Source: Glaciozyma antarctica PI12
Lineage: Eukaryota; Basidiomycota; Microbotryomycetes; Kriegeriales; Camptobasidiaceae
Length of the DNA: 64,000 bases
Direction of reading: 5' to 3'
NCBI GenBank assembly: GCA_002917775.1
Contig: KZ627150.1
Location: 594,284-658,283 of the forward strand
Of the stretch, positions 23,619-40,602 are shown one piece after another. The notes below the pieces were generated by a model. It worked only from the letters and a program-made list of their open reading frames with translations. It was not told the origin of the DNA and ran no database searches. Positions within the stretch are counted from its first letter, which is position 1, and each line of letters opens with the position of its first letter. The translations under genes and the position numbers were made by a program.

Positions 23619-25851
23619 ATGGGACGCACGACTGGACGCGGACATGGCAACCTCAAGAAGAAGGGAGAGGCAGGAGCGGCGAAGAACGTGAGCACCGAGC
23701 CAGGGTCGGAGCTGGTCAAGAAGCAGCCTAGCTAACTCGTCGCCCTCTCCAGTACATCACTCGTAACCAGGCGATCAAGAAGCTTCAGTGCACGCTTGGA
23801 GACTTCCGTCGGCTGTGTATCCTCAAGGGTGAGCTTGGCCGTGGCTTCAGCAAGGACTCTTGGTGCAGGAGAGCTGACCCCGCCCCCTCTCTTTACCAGG
23901 TATCTACCCTCGTGAGCCTCGCTCCCGCAAAAAGGCCAACAAGGGCTCTTCCGCCCCGGCCTCGTTCTACTACTCCAAGGACATCCAGTACCTCCTCCAC
24001 GAGCCGGTTCTCGGAAAGCTGAGGGAGCACAAGGCGTTTGCGAAGAAGTTGTCGAGGGCGCTCGGACGAGGCGAGTACGGACTCGCTAAGAACCTCGAGG
24101 AGTCCAAGCCCGTGTACCGCATCGATCACATCATCAAGGAGAGGTGAGTTGCAGCGAGGAGCGCAGGGAGGGACTTGAGCTGATGGAATCTGCAGGTACC
24201 CCACCTTCACCGATTCTCTTCGCGACCTCGACGACGCCCTCTCCCTCATCGTCCTCTTCGCCTCCCTCCCTGCCACCACCTCCATCCCCGCCTCCATCAT
24301 CTCCAACTGCGCTCGCCTTGCCGCCCAATGGCAGCTCTACGTAATGCGCACCAAGGCTCTTCGCAAGGTCTTCCTCAGCATCAAGGGAATCTACTTCCAG
24401 GCCGAGGTGCAGGGACAGACCGTCACCTGGCTTGTTCCCTACATGTTCACCCAGAACGTGAGTTGTGCGCTTTGGGGGAGGAGACGGCAGCGCTAATGAG
24501 CTCGTCACGCAGATCCCCTCCGACCTCGATTTCCGCATCATGCTCACCTTCCTCGAGCTCTACCAAACTCTCCTCGGCTTCGTCTTCTTCAAGCTCTACA
24601 CCGACATCAACCTCGTCTACCCCCCGAAGCTCGACGACGTCCTCGACGAGAACGGAGCTGGTATCGGCGCGCTCCTCCTCGAGGAGAGCGGCAAGGGCCT
24701 CGTTGTCGTGCGGGACGACACCGTCGAGGAGAAGGAGCGAAAGCACGTCTACGCCAAGGATGTGCGAAAGCAGATTCGTGAGATCGGACTTGGAGGGAAC
24801 GACGCGGCGGAGGCGGCGGCAGTGGCGGAGGACGAGGCGATGGGAACTGCGCCTACGGCGACTTCGGACGAGATCGAGCTGGACGTCTTCCCTTCCACCT
24901 CCACTTCCGACATCCTCCAGCCCGAATCGACGACGTCGTCGACCTCCCTCTTCTCCGGCTACTTCTTCTACCTCTCTCGCGAAGTCACTCGCCCTACCCT
25001 CGAGTTCGTCATTCGCTCCTTTGGCGGCCAATGCGGCTGGGACGCCGTCCTCGGCGCTGGATCACCCTACACGGAGAACGACCCTCGCATCACGCACCAC
25101 ATCCTCGACCGCCCCGTCGTCCCCGGCGCCGCTCCTCGCGAGCACCCCGGCAAGCGCGCCTACATCCAGCCCCAGTGGGTCGTCGACTGCCTCAACCGCA
25201 AGGTCCTTCTCCCTACCGAGGAGTACTCGCCTGGCAAGACGCTCCCCCCTCATTTGAGTCCGTTCGTCGACGAAGACGCCGTTCGTGAGAGGGGTGGATA
25301 CGTTCCCATGGAGGCCAAGCGGGCCGAGGATATCGAGATGCTCGATGGCGAGGAGGAGTCGGACGAGGACGAGGCGGTCGACGAGATGGACGAGGTCGAG
25401 GAAGTCGCGCCTCGGACGTCGACGAAGGGCAAGAAGGCGCTTTTGGCCGCTGCGAAGGACCCCAAGAACGAGACGCTCCTCCATGCCGCCGAGCTCGAGG
25501 CAGAGGCTCGTGGCGTCGCTCCTGCTCAGTTCGAGGCAGAGCTCGCGGCCGAGACGAAGAAGGCGAAGAAGGCGGGACCGAAGAAGGTGGCGGGACCGAA
25601 GAAGGTCGACCGGAGTCAGGAGGAGCAGCTCGCTTCGATCATGCTTACCGGCAAGCAGAAGAAGTTGTACAACAAGATGTCGTACTCGCGCGACAGGAAG
25701 GCGGAGGAGGTGCGTTCCTTTCCCCTCGTCGTCGTTCTCGAGGAGCGATTGCTGACGCCGTTTTTGATCGCAGACGTTGAAGCTCGAGAGCCGCAAAAAG
25801 GCGATTGAGAAGACCAAGGCCAAGCAGTTGACCGAGAGGCATGGGCTGTAG
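23619..25851 (+). CDS. NOP7: Pescadillo homolog, ribosome biogenesis
   Basis: Nucleolar factor of the Nop7-Erb1-Ytm1 (PeBoW) complex needed for 60S subunit maturation. ATG 23619 gives [20 protein letters not shown]. The Pescadillo N-domain follows: [76 protein letters not shown], and [20 protein letters not shown]. After an acidic stretch comes a BRCT domain ([40 protein letters not shown]), an acidic linker, and a basic coiled C-terminus ([20 protein letters not shown], then [11 protein letters not shown]). TAG at 25849-25851. Five or six introns, all joining in frame. Confidence 0.95.
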
Positions 25852-26562
25852 AGTGTGGGGTGCAACGTTTCGAGTGTGGCTATATATCTTCGCGTCGCGT
25901 TCGAGAGAGCGAGCTTGCGAAGGAGCCAAGGCGAGACGTTGGAGCGAGCCTTGGGCGCGTTCTTAAACGCGATTCGTCCTGACGCTCCAAGTTGGAGCTT
26001 GCGACGGTTCAGCGCTTTGCTGGAATCGCTCAACGACGGGCAGCGACACGCGAGTGGATCCAGGGCCGACGAGTAAATTGCCTCGGCGCGTTCGCTCGAA
26101 GAGGAAGATGGCCGTTGGAGTTTTGAGCTGCACAAGGAGTACAGCGCGCGTGATGTATTCACGTAGAGCAGCTGGATACTGTACTTTGGAGCCGTAGAGA
26201 GTCTGGAAGGAAGCAGGGAAGGGGCGAAGATTGCTTCCAGTGCGAAGCTGCGAAGGTCAGTCGAGACCGAGATTCGGCCAAGCTGAGGTTCGTTGCACTC
26301 TGCGCGTCTTTTGTCCTTCTCTCCCTCCTCCCTTTCCCACCTTTGCCCGCTCAAACGCACGCAGTAACACCACAGGCAGGCTACCATCTCGCGTACTTGG
26401 AGCAGCACCTAGCTTGGACTCCCACTACCTCAACGAACGCGCTACCGTCCCGCCTCGTCACCTTCGAACGGACTACTTTCCCCCACGCCACCTTCAAGCC
26501 TCCTCCATCCGTTCTTACCCCCTTCGTCACCTTCCTCACCCACGCCTTCGCCTCCAACAGAA
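25852..26562. promoter_or_regulatory. Intergenic region upstream of the Kre9-like gene
   Basis: About 710 bp between two plus-strand genes. It likely holds the NOP7 3' UTR and the promoter of the wall-protein gene. The pyrimidine-rich stretch just before ATG 26563 resembles a leader. No convincing gene is seen on either strand. Confidence 0.4.
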
Positions 26563-27636
26563 ATGCTCAGCCTTCCCCGGACTCTGGTCACGCTCCTCTT
26601 CGCCGCATCGACCCTCGCATCTCCCGTCCCTCTTCCTCAATCCGAACTCGAGGCGATCGCAGCGCAGAAGGGAACGGTCTGGGGAGAGGATGGATTCGTC
26701 CCTGCCATCCTAATCTCCTACTCGGTGCCCATCACCTACCCCACGGCGGGAGTTGAGTGGCGGGCAGGTGGAGAGGGATACCTAGAGTGGTGAGTCTCTC
26801 GAGTTCTCTCCTTATGCGATGGGGAGAAGCTTCGGTGGGGAGGAAGAGGCGATTCCGTAGCGCGACGGAAGGGCAGAGGTGGCGAGGAGGCTGGTCGTCG
26901 CGTCGCGACGTCTGTGACCGACGGAGCGAGCCCTCCTAAGGCGTTTCTGAACGTACTGCGTCTCGCACAGCTGACCAGGGAACTCTACGTACTGCCTAGC
27001 TAACAGTGGCTTGCGCTCGCAGGGACCCCGTCCTTCCGGCAGGAATCACCCTCGAGATGGTCGCCAAGACCGCAAGATTGATCCTTGGGTACACGACCGC
27101 AGACAGCGTTGGGCTGAACCTGGACCTGGGTACGTTTTCTCCTCTGGAAGTTTTCCACGCAGCGCCTAATTTCCTTCGCAGACCGCCCTCTCGGCCTGGA
27201 CATTCCCCTCTACGAAGGCCCGACCCGCTACAACTTTACCCTCCCCTCCGACCTCCCCTCTCGCTCGACCTACATCCTCTCCTTCCAAGGCAGCAGCGGC
27301 AACATCTCCCCCGAATTCACCATCCTCGGCTCCGGCCCTCTCCCCCCTCCGGAGAGCGCAAGCCCGACGACGACGACGGCGTGGGTCGATACGATCCCTT
27401 GGGAAACGCCGTCGAGGACGGGGAGTGGAACGAAGGTGATGGTGACTGAGACGGAGGCGTTGGTGCAGACGACGTTGCCGGTCAGCGGAGCGGATGTGTC
27501 GGTTAACACGCTCGCGCCTACTGCGACGGGAGTAGCTGCGCCGGCGGAGACGCTTTCTACGAGTGGAGCGGGGCAGATAGGCGGGTGGATGGGAGCAGTG
27601 GGAGCGAGCTTGTTGGTCGGAGCGATGATGGTGTAG
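26563..27636 (+). CDS. GPI-anchored Kre9/Knh1-like secreted protein
   Basis: Predicted cell-surface protein. ATG 26563 gives a signal peptide (MLSLPRTLVTLLFAASTLAS, then PVPLPQ). The Ser-Thr-rich GPI-anchored family N-domain follows: SVPITYPTAGVEWRAGGEG, WDPVLPAGITLEMVAKTARL, IPLYEGPTRYNFTLPSDLPS, and the typical end STYILSFQGSSGNISPEFTI. A Thr/Ser-rich stalk leads to a hydrophobic GPI-signal tail (GAVGASLLVGAMMV) at TAG 27634-27636. Two introns: 26790-27022 (233 nt, long for this region) and 27130-27181. Relatives are cell-wall proteins linked to beta-1,6-glucan. The function is inferred from domain layout only. Confidence 0.8.
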
Positions 27637-28104
27637 GAGCTGCAGAGGACGAACCCAAGGACACTTTTCTCTGTGCACACACTTGAACTCCTTTACCTTA
27701 ATCTCCTTCTCCTCCTCTTTGTTGAGTATAGCACCTTCCCCTTCTTATGAGACCTTGTACATCGACATCAAATGTAGAACTTGCGTACCTAGGAATCCGA
27801 AAGCACGCAGCAACGAACGAGGGAGCGCGCTGGAGAGCGATCGACCGAGCTCAAGTGGTCAACCGAGCAGAGCTTGAGCAGCGCGCAGAGCAAGCAGAGC
27901 AAGCAGAGCAAGCAGAGCAGGGAGCGAGAGTGGGAAGGCGCAGAGCAGCAGCCGCAGGACAGCGGCGTCGTCCCTCCCTCCTCGCACCCGCCAGATGTAG
28001 CGGTGGTTACTGGCGCCTTCTAAGCGCGGGGTATGTTGTCGTCCTGGGTATCCTAACAGCCTGCTCCCCCTCCCCCCATAGCTCCCCAGCGATCCCCGCC
28101 TCGC
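27637..28104. other. Convergent intergenic region with a 9-bp tandem repeat
   Basis: About 470 bp between the Kre9-like stop and the MIM2-like stop on the opposite strand. Apart from the short repeat at 27885-27920 nothing specific is seen. A plus-strand frame crossing it is low-complexity and not called. Confidence 0.45.
27885..27920 (+). repeat. 9-bp minisatellite, four copies
   Basis: Unit GCAGAGCAA repeated at 27885-27893, 27894-27902 and 27903-27911, plus a last copy with one difference (27912-27920). It lies between two convergent genes and is probably a neutral slippage repeat. Confidence 0.9.
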
Positions 28105-28498
28105 TCAAGCTCCCCTTACCATCTCCCACCACCTCTCCGCCGGCCCAAGCCAGAACCTCCTCCCGAACCCTAGGCCCAAATACCGTCCGAACGCTGCATC
28201 GCCATCAGCTCCTCTGTCCTACCCCACAGCTCCAATGGAACGCACCCCAGTACGCGAACTTTCGACCAGCCCATTTCGCTGCAAAGGGCAGCGCGACGAC
28301 GCTGAAGATGAGGTGCAGTTGTCGTAGGCTCTCGTCCCACTGTAGTTGGTCCTCGGCGGCTTGGAGGTCCGAGTCGTAGCTTGAGGAGGAGGAGAGAGAC
28401 GAGGAGGATGACGCGGAGGAACGTCGCCTGCGGGTGGGGGAGGGACGGAGGGAGGCGGGGAGGTAGCCTGTTGGTGAGGGGGGTGGGAGGGAACCCAT
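28105..28498 (-). CDS. MIM2: MIM2-like mitochondrial outer-membrane import protein
   Basis: Small two-exon gene of about 114 residues. Exon 1 (28498-28246) gives a Pro/Ser-rich N-terminus with a poly-Ser run, then an acidic patch, QWDESLRQLHLIFSVVALPF and AAKWAGRKFAYW. A 52-nt GT-AG intron (GTGCGTTCC...GATGCAG, branch GCTGAT, 28245-28194) leads to exon 2: AFGRYLGLGFGRRFWLGPAE, then RWWEMVRGA and TGA 28105-28107. The pattern (acidic W-D/E-E-S-L segment, one membrane helix ending in Pro-Phe, a conserved K-W-x-G-R-x-x-A-Y-W motif) matches my knowledge of fungal Mim2. With Mim1, Mim2 inserts helical proteins into the outer membrane. Identification rests on motif memory only; the gene is easily missed because it is short. 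Confidence 0.6.
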
Positions 28499-28672
28499 TC
28501 CAGCTGGGGATCACTTCCTTTTGCGAAGACTTGGGTGGAGGAGGAGAAGGGACTTGCTCCGGGGGACTCGGACTTCGCGCACTCGATTCGAGCTTCCCTT
28601 TCTCCCGAGCGTTTCGACCCTCGAGCTCCTTGACTACCAAGATGCATAGTATCTCAACAAGCTGTTACAGAA

Positions 28673-31410
28673 CTACTGAGCCTTCCTGAACGAAATCGGC
28701 GAGACGGACACCATCTTGTTGAACGCCTCGTCCCTCCTCGAGACGTTCGTCAGCCTCCAGCTCTGCAAGCAGGCATCAGCCAGCGATCCATTCCATTAGA
28801 ACAGAAGCACACACCTGACCATCCTTCGCCGTAACCTCCAGCCCCTCGAATCCAAGCCGCTTCTCCTTCTTGACCGCGATGATGTCTTCGCACGGCACAT
28901 CCATCAGAACTCCCTTGTCCTCGTCCGCGAACGAGCGAATCGAGTCCGAGTCTGAACCAGTGTCCGAAGTGAGGCTCGACCTTTTGCTGGTGAATCGCTT
29001 GAATGCGAAGGTGCGAAATCCGCGCGTCGAGGCGAAACGGATTCGGGAGGAGGAGACGATGAGGGTGCCGGGAGTCGCGTGGAGGAGGGCAAAGTAGGCT
29101 GTGCGGGAGCGTCAGATACGAGGAGTGAGGAGCGAGAGGGAGGAACGTACAGTGGGCGTTCTCGTTCTCGGGTTCGGTGATGGACGAGGTTCGCGAGGAC
29201 ACGCGATGGAACGCGCTCGATGCACCGAGGCTCAAGGAAGATATCGACGGCGCCATCGCACGCTCAAGCTTGCCAAAACGAGGGAGAGATCAGTGCCGGC
29301 CCATCAAAACGCGAGGAAGGACACACCGAAAAGCTCTCCGCAGGCTTCGGCCCAGCCGCATCGCTACCACGCCGCAAGCGATCTTTCGCCCTCCTCCGTA
29401 GCGTCTTCGCCCCTCGCAACGGCTTGTTTTGCAGCCGCCGTCGATCCAGAATGAAGGTCGCATAGTCGGCATCTGTAGGTGCGTCAAGGAGAAGCCACCT
29501 GCCACGGAATCATCAGCATTCAGGCACGAGAGGACCCGAACGAGCTGACCAGATCGGCGACAGCGCCCTGTGCCATTCGGGGAACCGCTCGCGCAGGGAC
29601 CAGAGGAAGAAGAACTCGAGCGCCATGTATGCCCAGGCGAACTTGATCTGGATCCAGGTGGGGACGACGAGGAGGACGAGGCAGATGGCAGCGAGTCGGT
29701 AGCAGACTCGAGGAACTGAAGGGTGATTTGGATGAAGAAGCAGGCTGCAGAAAGGAGGGTCAGCGAGGAGGAGATGCGGGATCGAAGAGATGATCGCACT
29801 TCTTTACCTTCTCCGCGAGGTCTGCTCCGCCACCCATGTAATCCTGAGCAAGCGGACCGAAAGTACGAGTGAGCCCGATTGCGAGCTTGTACGCCGACAC
29901 ATCTCCGTCTGGCTCCTTCCTCAGCCTCGCCGCTGCATCCCTCCTCCCATCCGCCTGCTTACCCTTCGTCGCCTCCGTCTCCGCCTCCACCTTCATCGGC
30001 CCTCCTTCTCCCCTCGCATCGGGAGCCGCGATCCCGCTCGCGACGAACGACGAATCTCGCAATGCCTTAGCCAGCGCACTCGGCTCCCTCTCCTTCTCCC
30101 TCGGCATCCCCTTGCCCGCTCCCAAACCTCCCGGCGAACCACCCACTATCGCACTCCCATGCAACCCCCTCATTAGCGCTCCCCCTTCCGACTTCTCTGT
30201 TCTCAATGACGCAAAAACGCCCTTGGCTCCTTCGACTGCGAAGCCGAACCGACTGGTCGTTTTGAGGGATGAAGAGAGGGAGACGGCTTCGGCAGAGCGT
30301 GCGGAGCGCGTGCGGAGCTTTTCTAGCAGTTCAGCGGGGGTGGGAGGGAAGAGCTGAGTTCGGAGGAGGAGCAGGAGGAAGAAGAGGGGTGGGAAGAAGG
30401 GGAGGAGGTCGAAGATCCATAGTCCGACGTAAAGCTGCGGAAGGCCGTTAGTGATGTCAGCACGAGAGGAATAGCGGCGCGTACGAGGAGCCATTTCCAG
30501 CTGTTGGGGCTCTGCCAGCGCCAGACGCGTGCCAGGTCGCCTTCGAGAAGGGATTCCCAGACGGAGGGAGGGCAGATTACGTAGAGTCGTTCGACGTGAT
30601 TTCGCGCTGTAGTGAAGCTGAAAGTGGATCGAGGAGGTGGAGCGAGGAGGGAGGGAGGAGTGTAGATTACTGAAGCTGTTGCGAGCCACTGTAGGAGGGA
30701 GGGTTCAGCTGAGCAGTTTGCGAGATGACGCGGACGCTCACCGAAGTACAGAACCCCAACCAGTTCGTCCGCCCGTCTTCATCGCGAAAGGAAGCCAGCT
30801 CTGGAAAAGGGACAGCGCTGGCCTGCGGCACGACGCGCACCTCCTGCACTTGTCGACCTATCCGACCCAAAAACTCCTGAAGCTCCTCGTCCTCCAGCGC
30901 ATCCAACGCCTTGCGCGTCTCAGAATCCTCCTCTGCCTGCCCATCCGGCTTCACGTGCTCCTCGTGCGCCGCCGAGAACGCTCCAATGCCCCTCCGCGTC
31001 GCTGCTGCCGGCTCGGGGCAAGCGTTCTGAGCGAGCTGGTACGCAAGGTCCTCAAGGTCTTCCTCATCATCAAGGTCGTCCTCGGCTTCGGTGTCGGCAG
31101 TGGAGGGCGCAGCGCTGAGTGTCGGAGAAGGAGGAGAAGGAGCGGTGGGAGTAGGTGGGGCGACGGAGATTGTGACGGGTGGGGGAGGAGCGAGAGGAGC
31201 TAGGGGCGGTGGAGAGACGCGTTCCTGAGTGGAAGCAGAAGGGGAAGCCTCGCGAGTTGAATGGTGTCGAGGAGGAGGAGAGGGAACGCCGACGTGGGGC
31301 CGCTCCAGAACAGGCGGCGTTGGACTGGCTAGACGAGTCGCTGTTCTGCGAGTAAGTGTACTCGCCGGGTGTCGTGGCGGTGGTGGCGGAAGGCCGCTCT
31401 GCTGCTGCAT
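28673..31410 (-). CDS. Multi-spanning membrane protein with C-terminal GRAM-like domain
   Basis: From ATG 31410 (MQQQSGLPPPPP) the protein has a Pro/Ser-rich disordered N-terminus, an acidic DDEEDLEDLAYQLAQ region, and ELQEFLGRIGRQVQEV. Two membrane clusters follow: LYVGLWIFDLLPFFPPLFFL with LLLLRTQLFPPTPAEL, and RVCYRLAAICLVLLVVPTW with AWAYMALEFFFLWSLRERFP. The C-terminal domain reads YFALLHATPGTLIVSSSRIR, TFAFKRF, GVLMDVPCEDIIAVKKEKRL, LEVTAKDGQSWRLTNVSRRD, which fits a GRAM (PH-like, lipid-binding) fold. It ends at 28673. A short intron (GTGTGTCC..., branch ACTGATC, acceptor GGCAAG) joins the two halves in frame. It may belong to the fungal DUF3292-type family, but I am unsure. I infer a role at an organelle membrane or contact site. 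Confidence 0.6.
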
Positions 31411-31529
31411 CTGCTGTGGGGCGTGGGGGAAGACAGACCAGCAGGCGCGGGCGAAGTCAACAACAACTCGGTCGCGACTCCCCAGGCTCTTGGTTCCCTC
31501 CCTGCCCCTCCTCTTCACTCAAAGCGAAG
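31411..31529. promoter_or_regulatory. Bidirectional promoter, GRAM protein / ABCC transporter
   Basis: Only 119 bp lie between the divergent start codons, so the two genes must share or overlap promoter DNA. The GRAM-protein start could lie slightly farther upstream in an overlapping frame. Confidence 0.4.
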
Positions 31530-37659
<6,130 letters not shown>

Positions 37660-37769
37660 GTCTTAGCCTTCTTCTCCTCTCCTCTTCGCACTCTCTCAAG
37701 AAACAGCAGCAACGAAGTGGTGAAATCACGCTTTTTACAACCCCTCTTTCCTATCAACCAGCACAGCTC

Positions 37770-40179
37770 TCAGTCGTACAAGGTCGCCATCTCAGTCATC
37801 GCGCTGTGTCCCTCGGACCTCATCAACGCCGCTTTCTTCGCTGAACGAGGCTTGATGTTGACGTTGAACTTCTCCGAGCGACTGAGGAGCGCGCATCAGC
37901 CACGATTCAACGAACGAAGATCGAGAAACGTACCTGACGAAACCGCGAGTGAAGTTGTGGACGTCCGGAAGAGGCTCGCCGGCGACGGGAGAGATGTCGA
38001 AGCCCCAGAAGATGTTGGCAATGTTGATGAAGAGGGATCGGTCGGCGAGATGAAGTCCAGCTGCGAAGGAATCTCATCAGCGAGGAGTTCGAGGAGAGGG
38101 ACGAGAGAGGGCTTACGACAGATACGGCGGGCGTGTCCAAAGCCTGTTTAATGCGTCGTCAGGAAGCAGCTCGTGTGAGTTAATAGGGGAGGGAATGTAC
38201 CGGTGTGTCCCTTGCTGAGGAGCTTCTCAATCTTCTTGCACTCGGCGCCGAGGTAGCGAGAGGGGCGGAAGGTCTCGGGGTCAGGGAAGATGGCAGTGTC
38301 GCGGCCGATTCCCCAGGTGTTGGTGATGACAGCTACACGGAGAGACGAGGTCAGCTTCAGAGACTGAGAGAGAGGGACGCGAGGGACGCACTGGCTCCCT
38401 TAGGAAGGTGGTAGCCCATGCTACGCGAGAAAAACCGGTCAGCGAGAGATCCTAGTGGACGAACGAGCGACGTACTAGGTATCGTCCTCGGTCAATGCGT
38501 GGGGAACAGCCGAAGGGACAGCAGGCCTCCAGCGCTGAATCTCCTTCGCAACGGCCATAACGTCTGCGGCACAAATTCTCCCGTTAGCAGTATCCCACCA
38601 GCGTAGAACCACGCTAGTCAACGCACAAGGCAAGTCCTCGAGGTCGGCGAACGTCGGCATGCGGTCCTCTCCCACAACACGGTCGATTTCGGCGCAGGCT
38701 TGCTGGGCGATGGAGGGGTCATTGGCGCAGGCAAGGAACAGGGAGATGGTGATAGAAGTAGTTGTGTCACTGCCGGCCTCAAACATGGTTCTGCGCAACA
38801 AGTCAGTTCAAGAACCTCAGCGAGTGCGAAGCGAGACTCACCCAGCGAGGTAGAGAACGTCCTCGTCGTCGAGTTCGAACTCCGCTTGGCGTTGAATGAG
38901 GTGGCGCATGAGGCAGTCGGGGAGCTCTCCGCGGTCGAGCTTCTCGCGAACGCCAGCGGTGAGCCTCTTGTAGAGCTGCATCTCGAAATCGTGGAGAGCG
39001 AGAGCGTTGCGCTTCCAGGGAGCGAGGAAGGCGGGGACGTAGCTGTTGCGAGAAGGAGTCAGAACAGGTACGAAGAAGGCGTGAAGGGTACTCACTTGAG
39101 GATGGGGAAGTCTGCGACAAAGTGCGCGCCGGGAAGAGCGGAAAGAGACTGCGAGGAAGTCGTGAGCGGGTGGAGCGACGAGCGAGGCAGGATATCAAGT
39201 TACCCAGGTCTCGATATCGTGAATCATGTCCTAATAAAGTCGAAGCAGGTTAGCAACCGTTGCAGCCTGCGCGCCGGCTAGACGAAACGAACCTGGATGC
39301 AGCGGTCCTTGACGCTCTCCGCTCGGCGGGAGTAAACGACCTGAAGAATGATGTTGGAGGAGAAAAGCTGGATGTGATCGGCGTAGTTCTTGGGGTCCTC
39401 GACGAGCGAAAGCATGAGAGCTTTGCTCTCACGATCCTGAACAGGCTCGTACGTCGCAGCTGCGAAAGCAGAACGTTAGCGCAAGTCGCGTCGAGAGGAT
39501 CGAAAGAACGTACCCATCTTGTCCTGAAGAGCCTGGTGCAGGAAACGACGCATGCGGCGCCACTGAGAGAGAGAAGGGAGGGTCAGTCTGATGCCATGGA
39601 AAGGGCGGGAGGGAGGAGTTCATCTCACGCGATCGTTGTAAGGCGTAAGGACCATGCGACGTCCGTTCGAGATGAGCTCGCTAACGACAATCATCCTCGG
39701 GCGGTCTGGAAAGGACAAGTACGTCTCAGCGTTGAGTACTCGAGGACGTGGAGCCCCGGAGGCCCCGCAGTCTGCTCACCGCTGTAGATGGCGCTCTTCT
39801 TCTCCAACAGATCGTACGCCGCCTGTGCGCCGTTGATAACAATAACGCAGCTCGTTCCAAGCCTGCGAAACAAAACGTCAGCTCCATCCTCGTCGCCCTG
39901 GAAAGGCGGAACCTACTTGTAACTCATGACCGGAGCCGAGAACTCCTTGCTGTAGTCGTAGAAGGTCCTCCAGCTGTACTTGACTCCACTGAGAAGGTGG
40001 GTGTGACCGATGAGAGGGAGGCCAGGAGGCGACGGAGGCAAGGTTTTGGCGAAGCGGTTCGCCTGGAGGGTCGAGTAGACGATGTAGGCGACGAGGGCAA
40101 GTCCAGCGTACGTCGCGAGCGAGCGGGCGTCCGTCGCGGCCCAGAGTTGGGAGGCCTGTTGAAGGATATCGAGCGACAT
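37770..40179 (-). CDS. Cytochrome P450 monooxygenase (microsomal, class E)
   Basis: Start 40179 gives a membrane anchor (SLATYAGLALVAYIVYSTL), then the proline hinge LPPSPPGLPLIGHTHLL. Further blocks are RPRMIVVSELISNGRRMVLT, WRRMRRFLHQALQ (C-helix WxxxR), the I-helix FEAGSDTTTSITISLFL (AGxDTT), K-helix EIQRWRP (ExxR), PERF-like DPETFRPSRYL, and the heme loop GFGHARRICAGLHLAD with the Cys ligand. It ends at TGA 37770-37772. About twelve introns. The general pattern is that of fungal CYP64-like or O-methylsterigmatocystin-oxidoreductase-like P450s; the substrate cannot be told. It converges on the ABCC gene over 110 bp. Detoxification could link the two, but proximity is the only support. Confidence 0.9.
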
Positions 40180-40602
40180 GGCTGTTGCTGTTAGAGACGA
40201 AGGGAAAGAGAGCTTTGCGGAGGTGATCCCCAAGTCTTTAGTCTTGTGAGCTCGGATGATTGCTTCCAACTCGACGTGGGCCTGGCTCTGCCAATGCGGC
40301 AGAAGGTTCTCCAAACGATTTCATGGGGCGCAGTCATTAGATCTCTATAACCTCGCTGAGCGCTGAACTCGTATACTGCGAAAAGCTGAAGGGGAGATGG
40401 CGCGTCAATTCGAGTATGTGGAGGGGAAGAGCCCCGATCGACCGAGCTTCGCGAACGCGCTTCAAAGCAGCGAGGGTGTGGAGAGAGGCAACGCAGAGAG
40501 ACAGTGTACGGAGAGAGCGCGCTTGAACGGGACGACGGCGGGAAGCGAAAACAAGAAATCAAAGCGATAATCCGCAACGAGCTGTATAAATCCACCACTC
40601 GC
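40180..40602. promoter_or_regulatory. Intergenic region upstream of the P450
   Basis: About 420 bp between the P450 start and the RPE1 stop, both on the minus strand. It should contain the P450 promoter. No element was recognised. Confidence 0.4.

Noticed and set aside
25062-26408. 448-codon minus-strand frame over NOP7
   Set aside because: It is antisense to the certain NOP7 exons, Leu/Arg-rich without domains, and explained by codon bias of the real gene.
27747-28379. 210-codon plus-strand frame spanning the 9-bp repeat
   Set aside because: It overlaps the MIM2-like gene on the other strand, and its Glu-Gln-Ala repeats come from the minisatellite.
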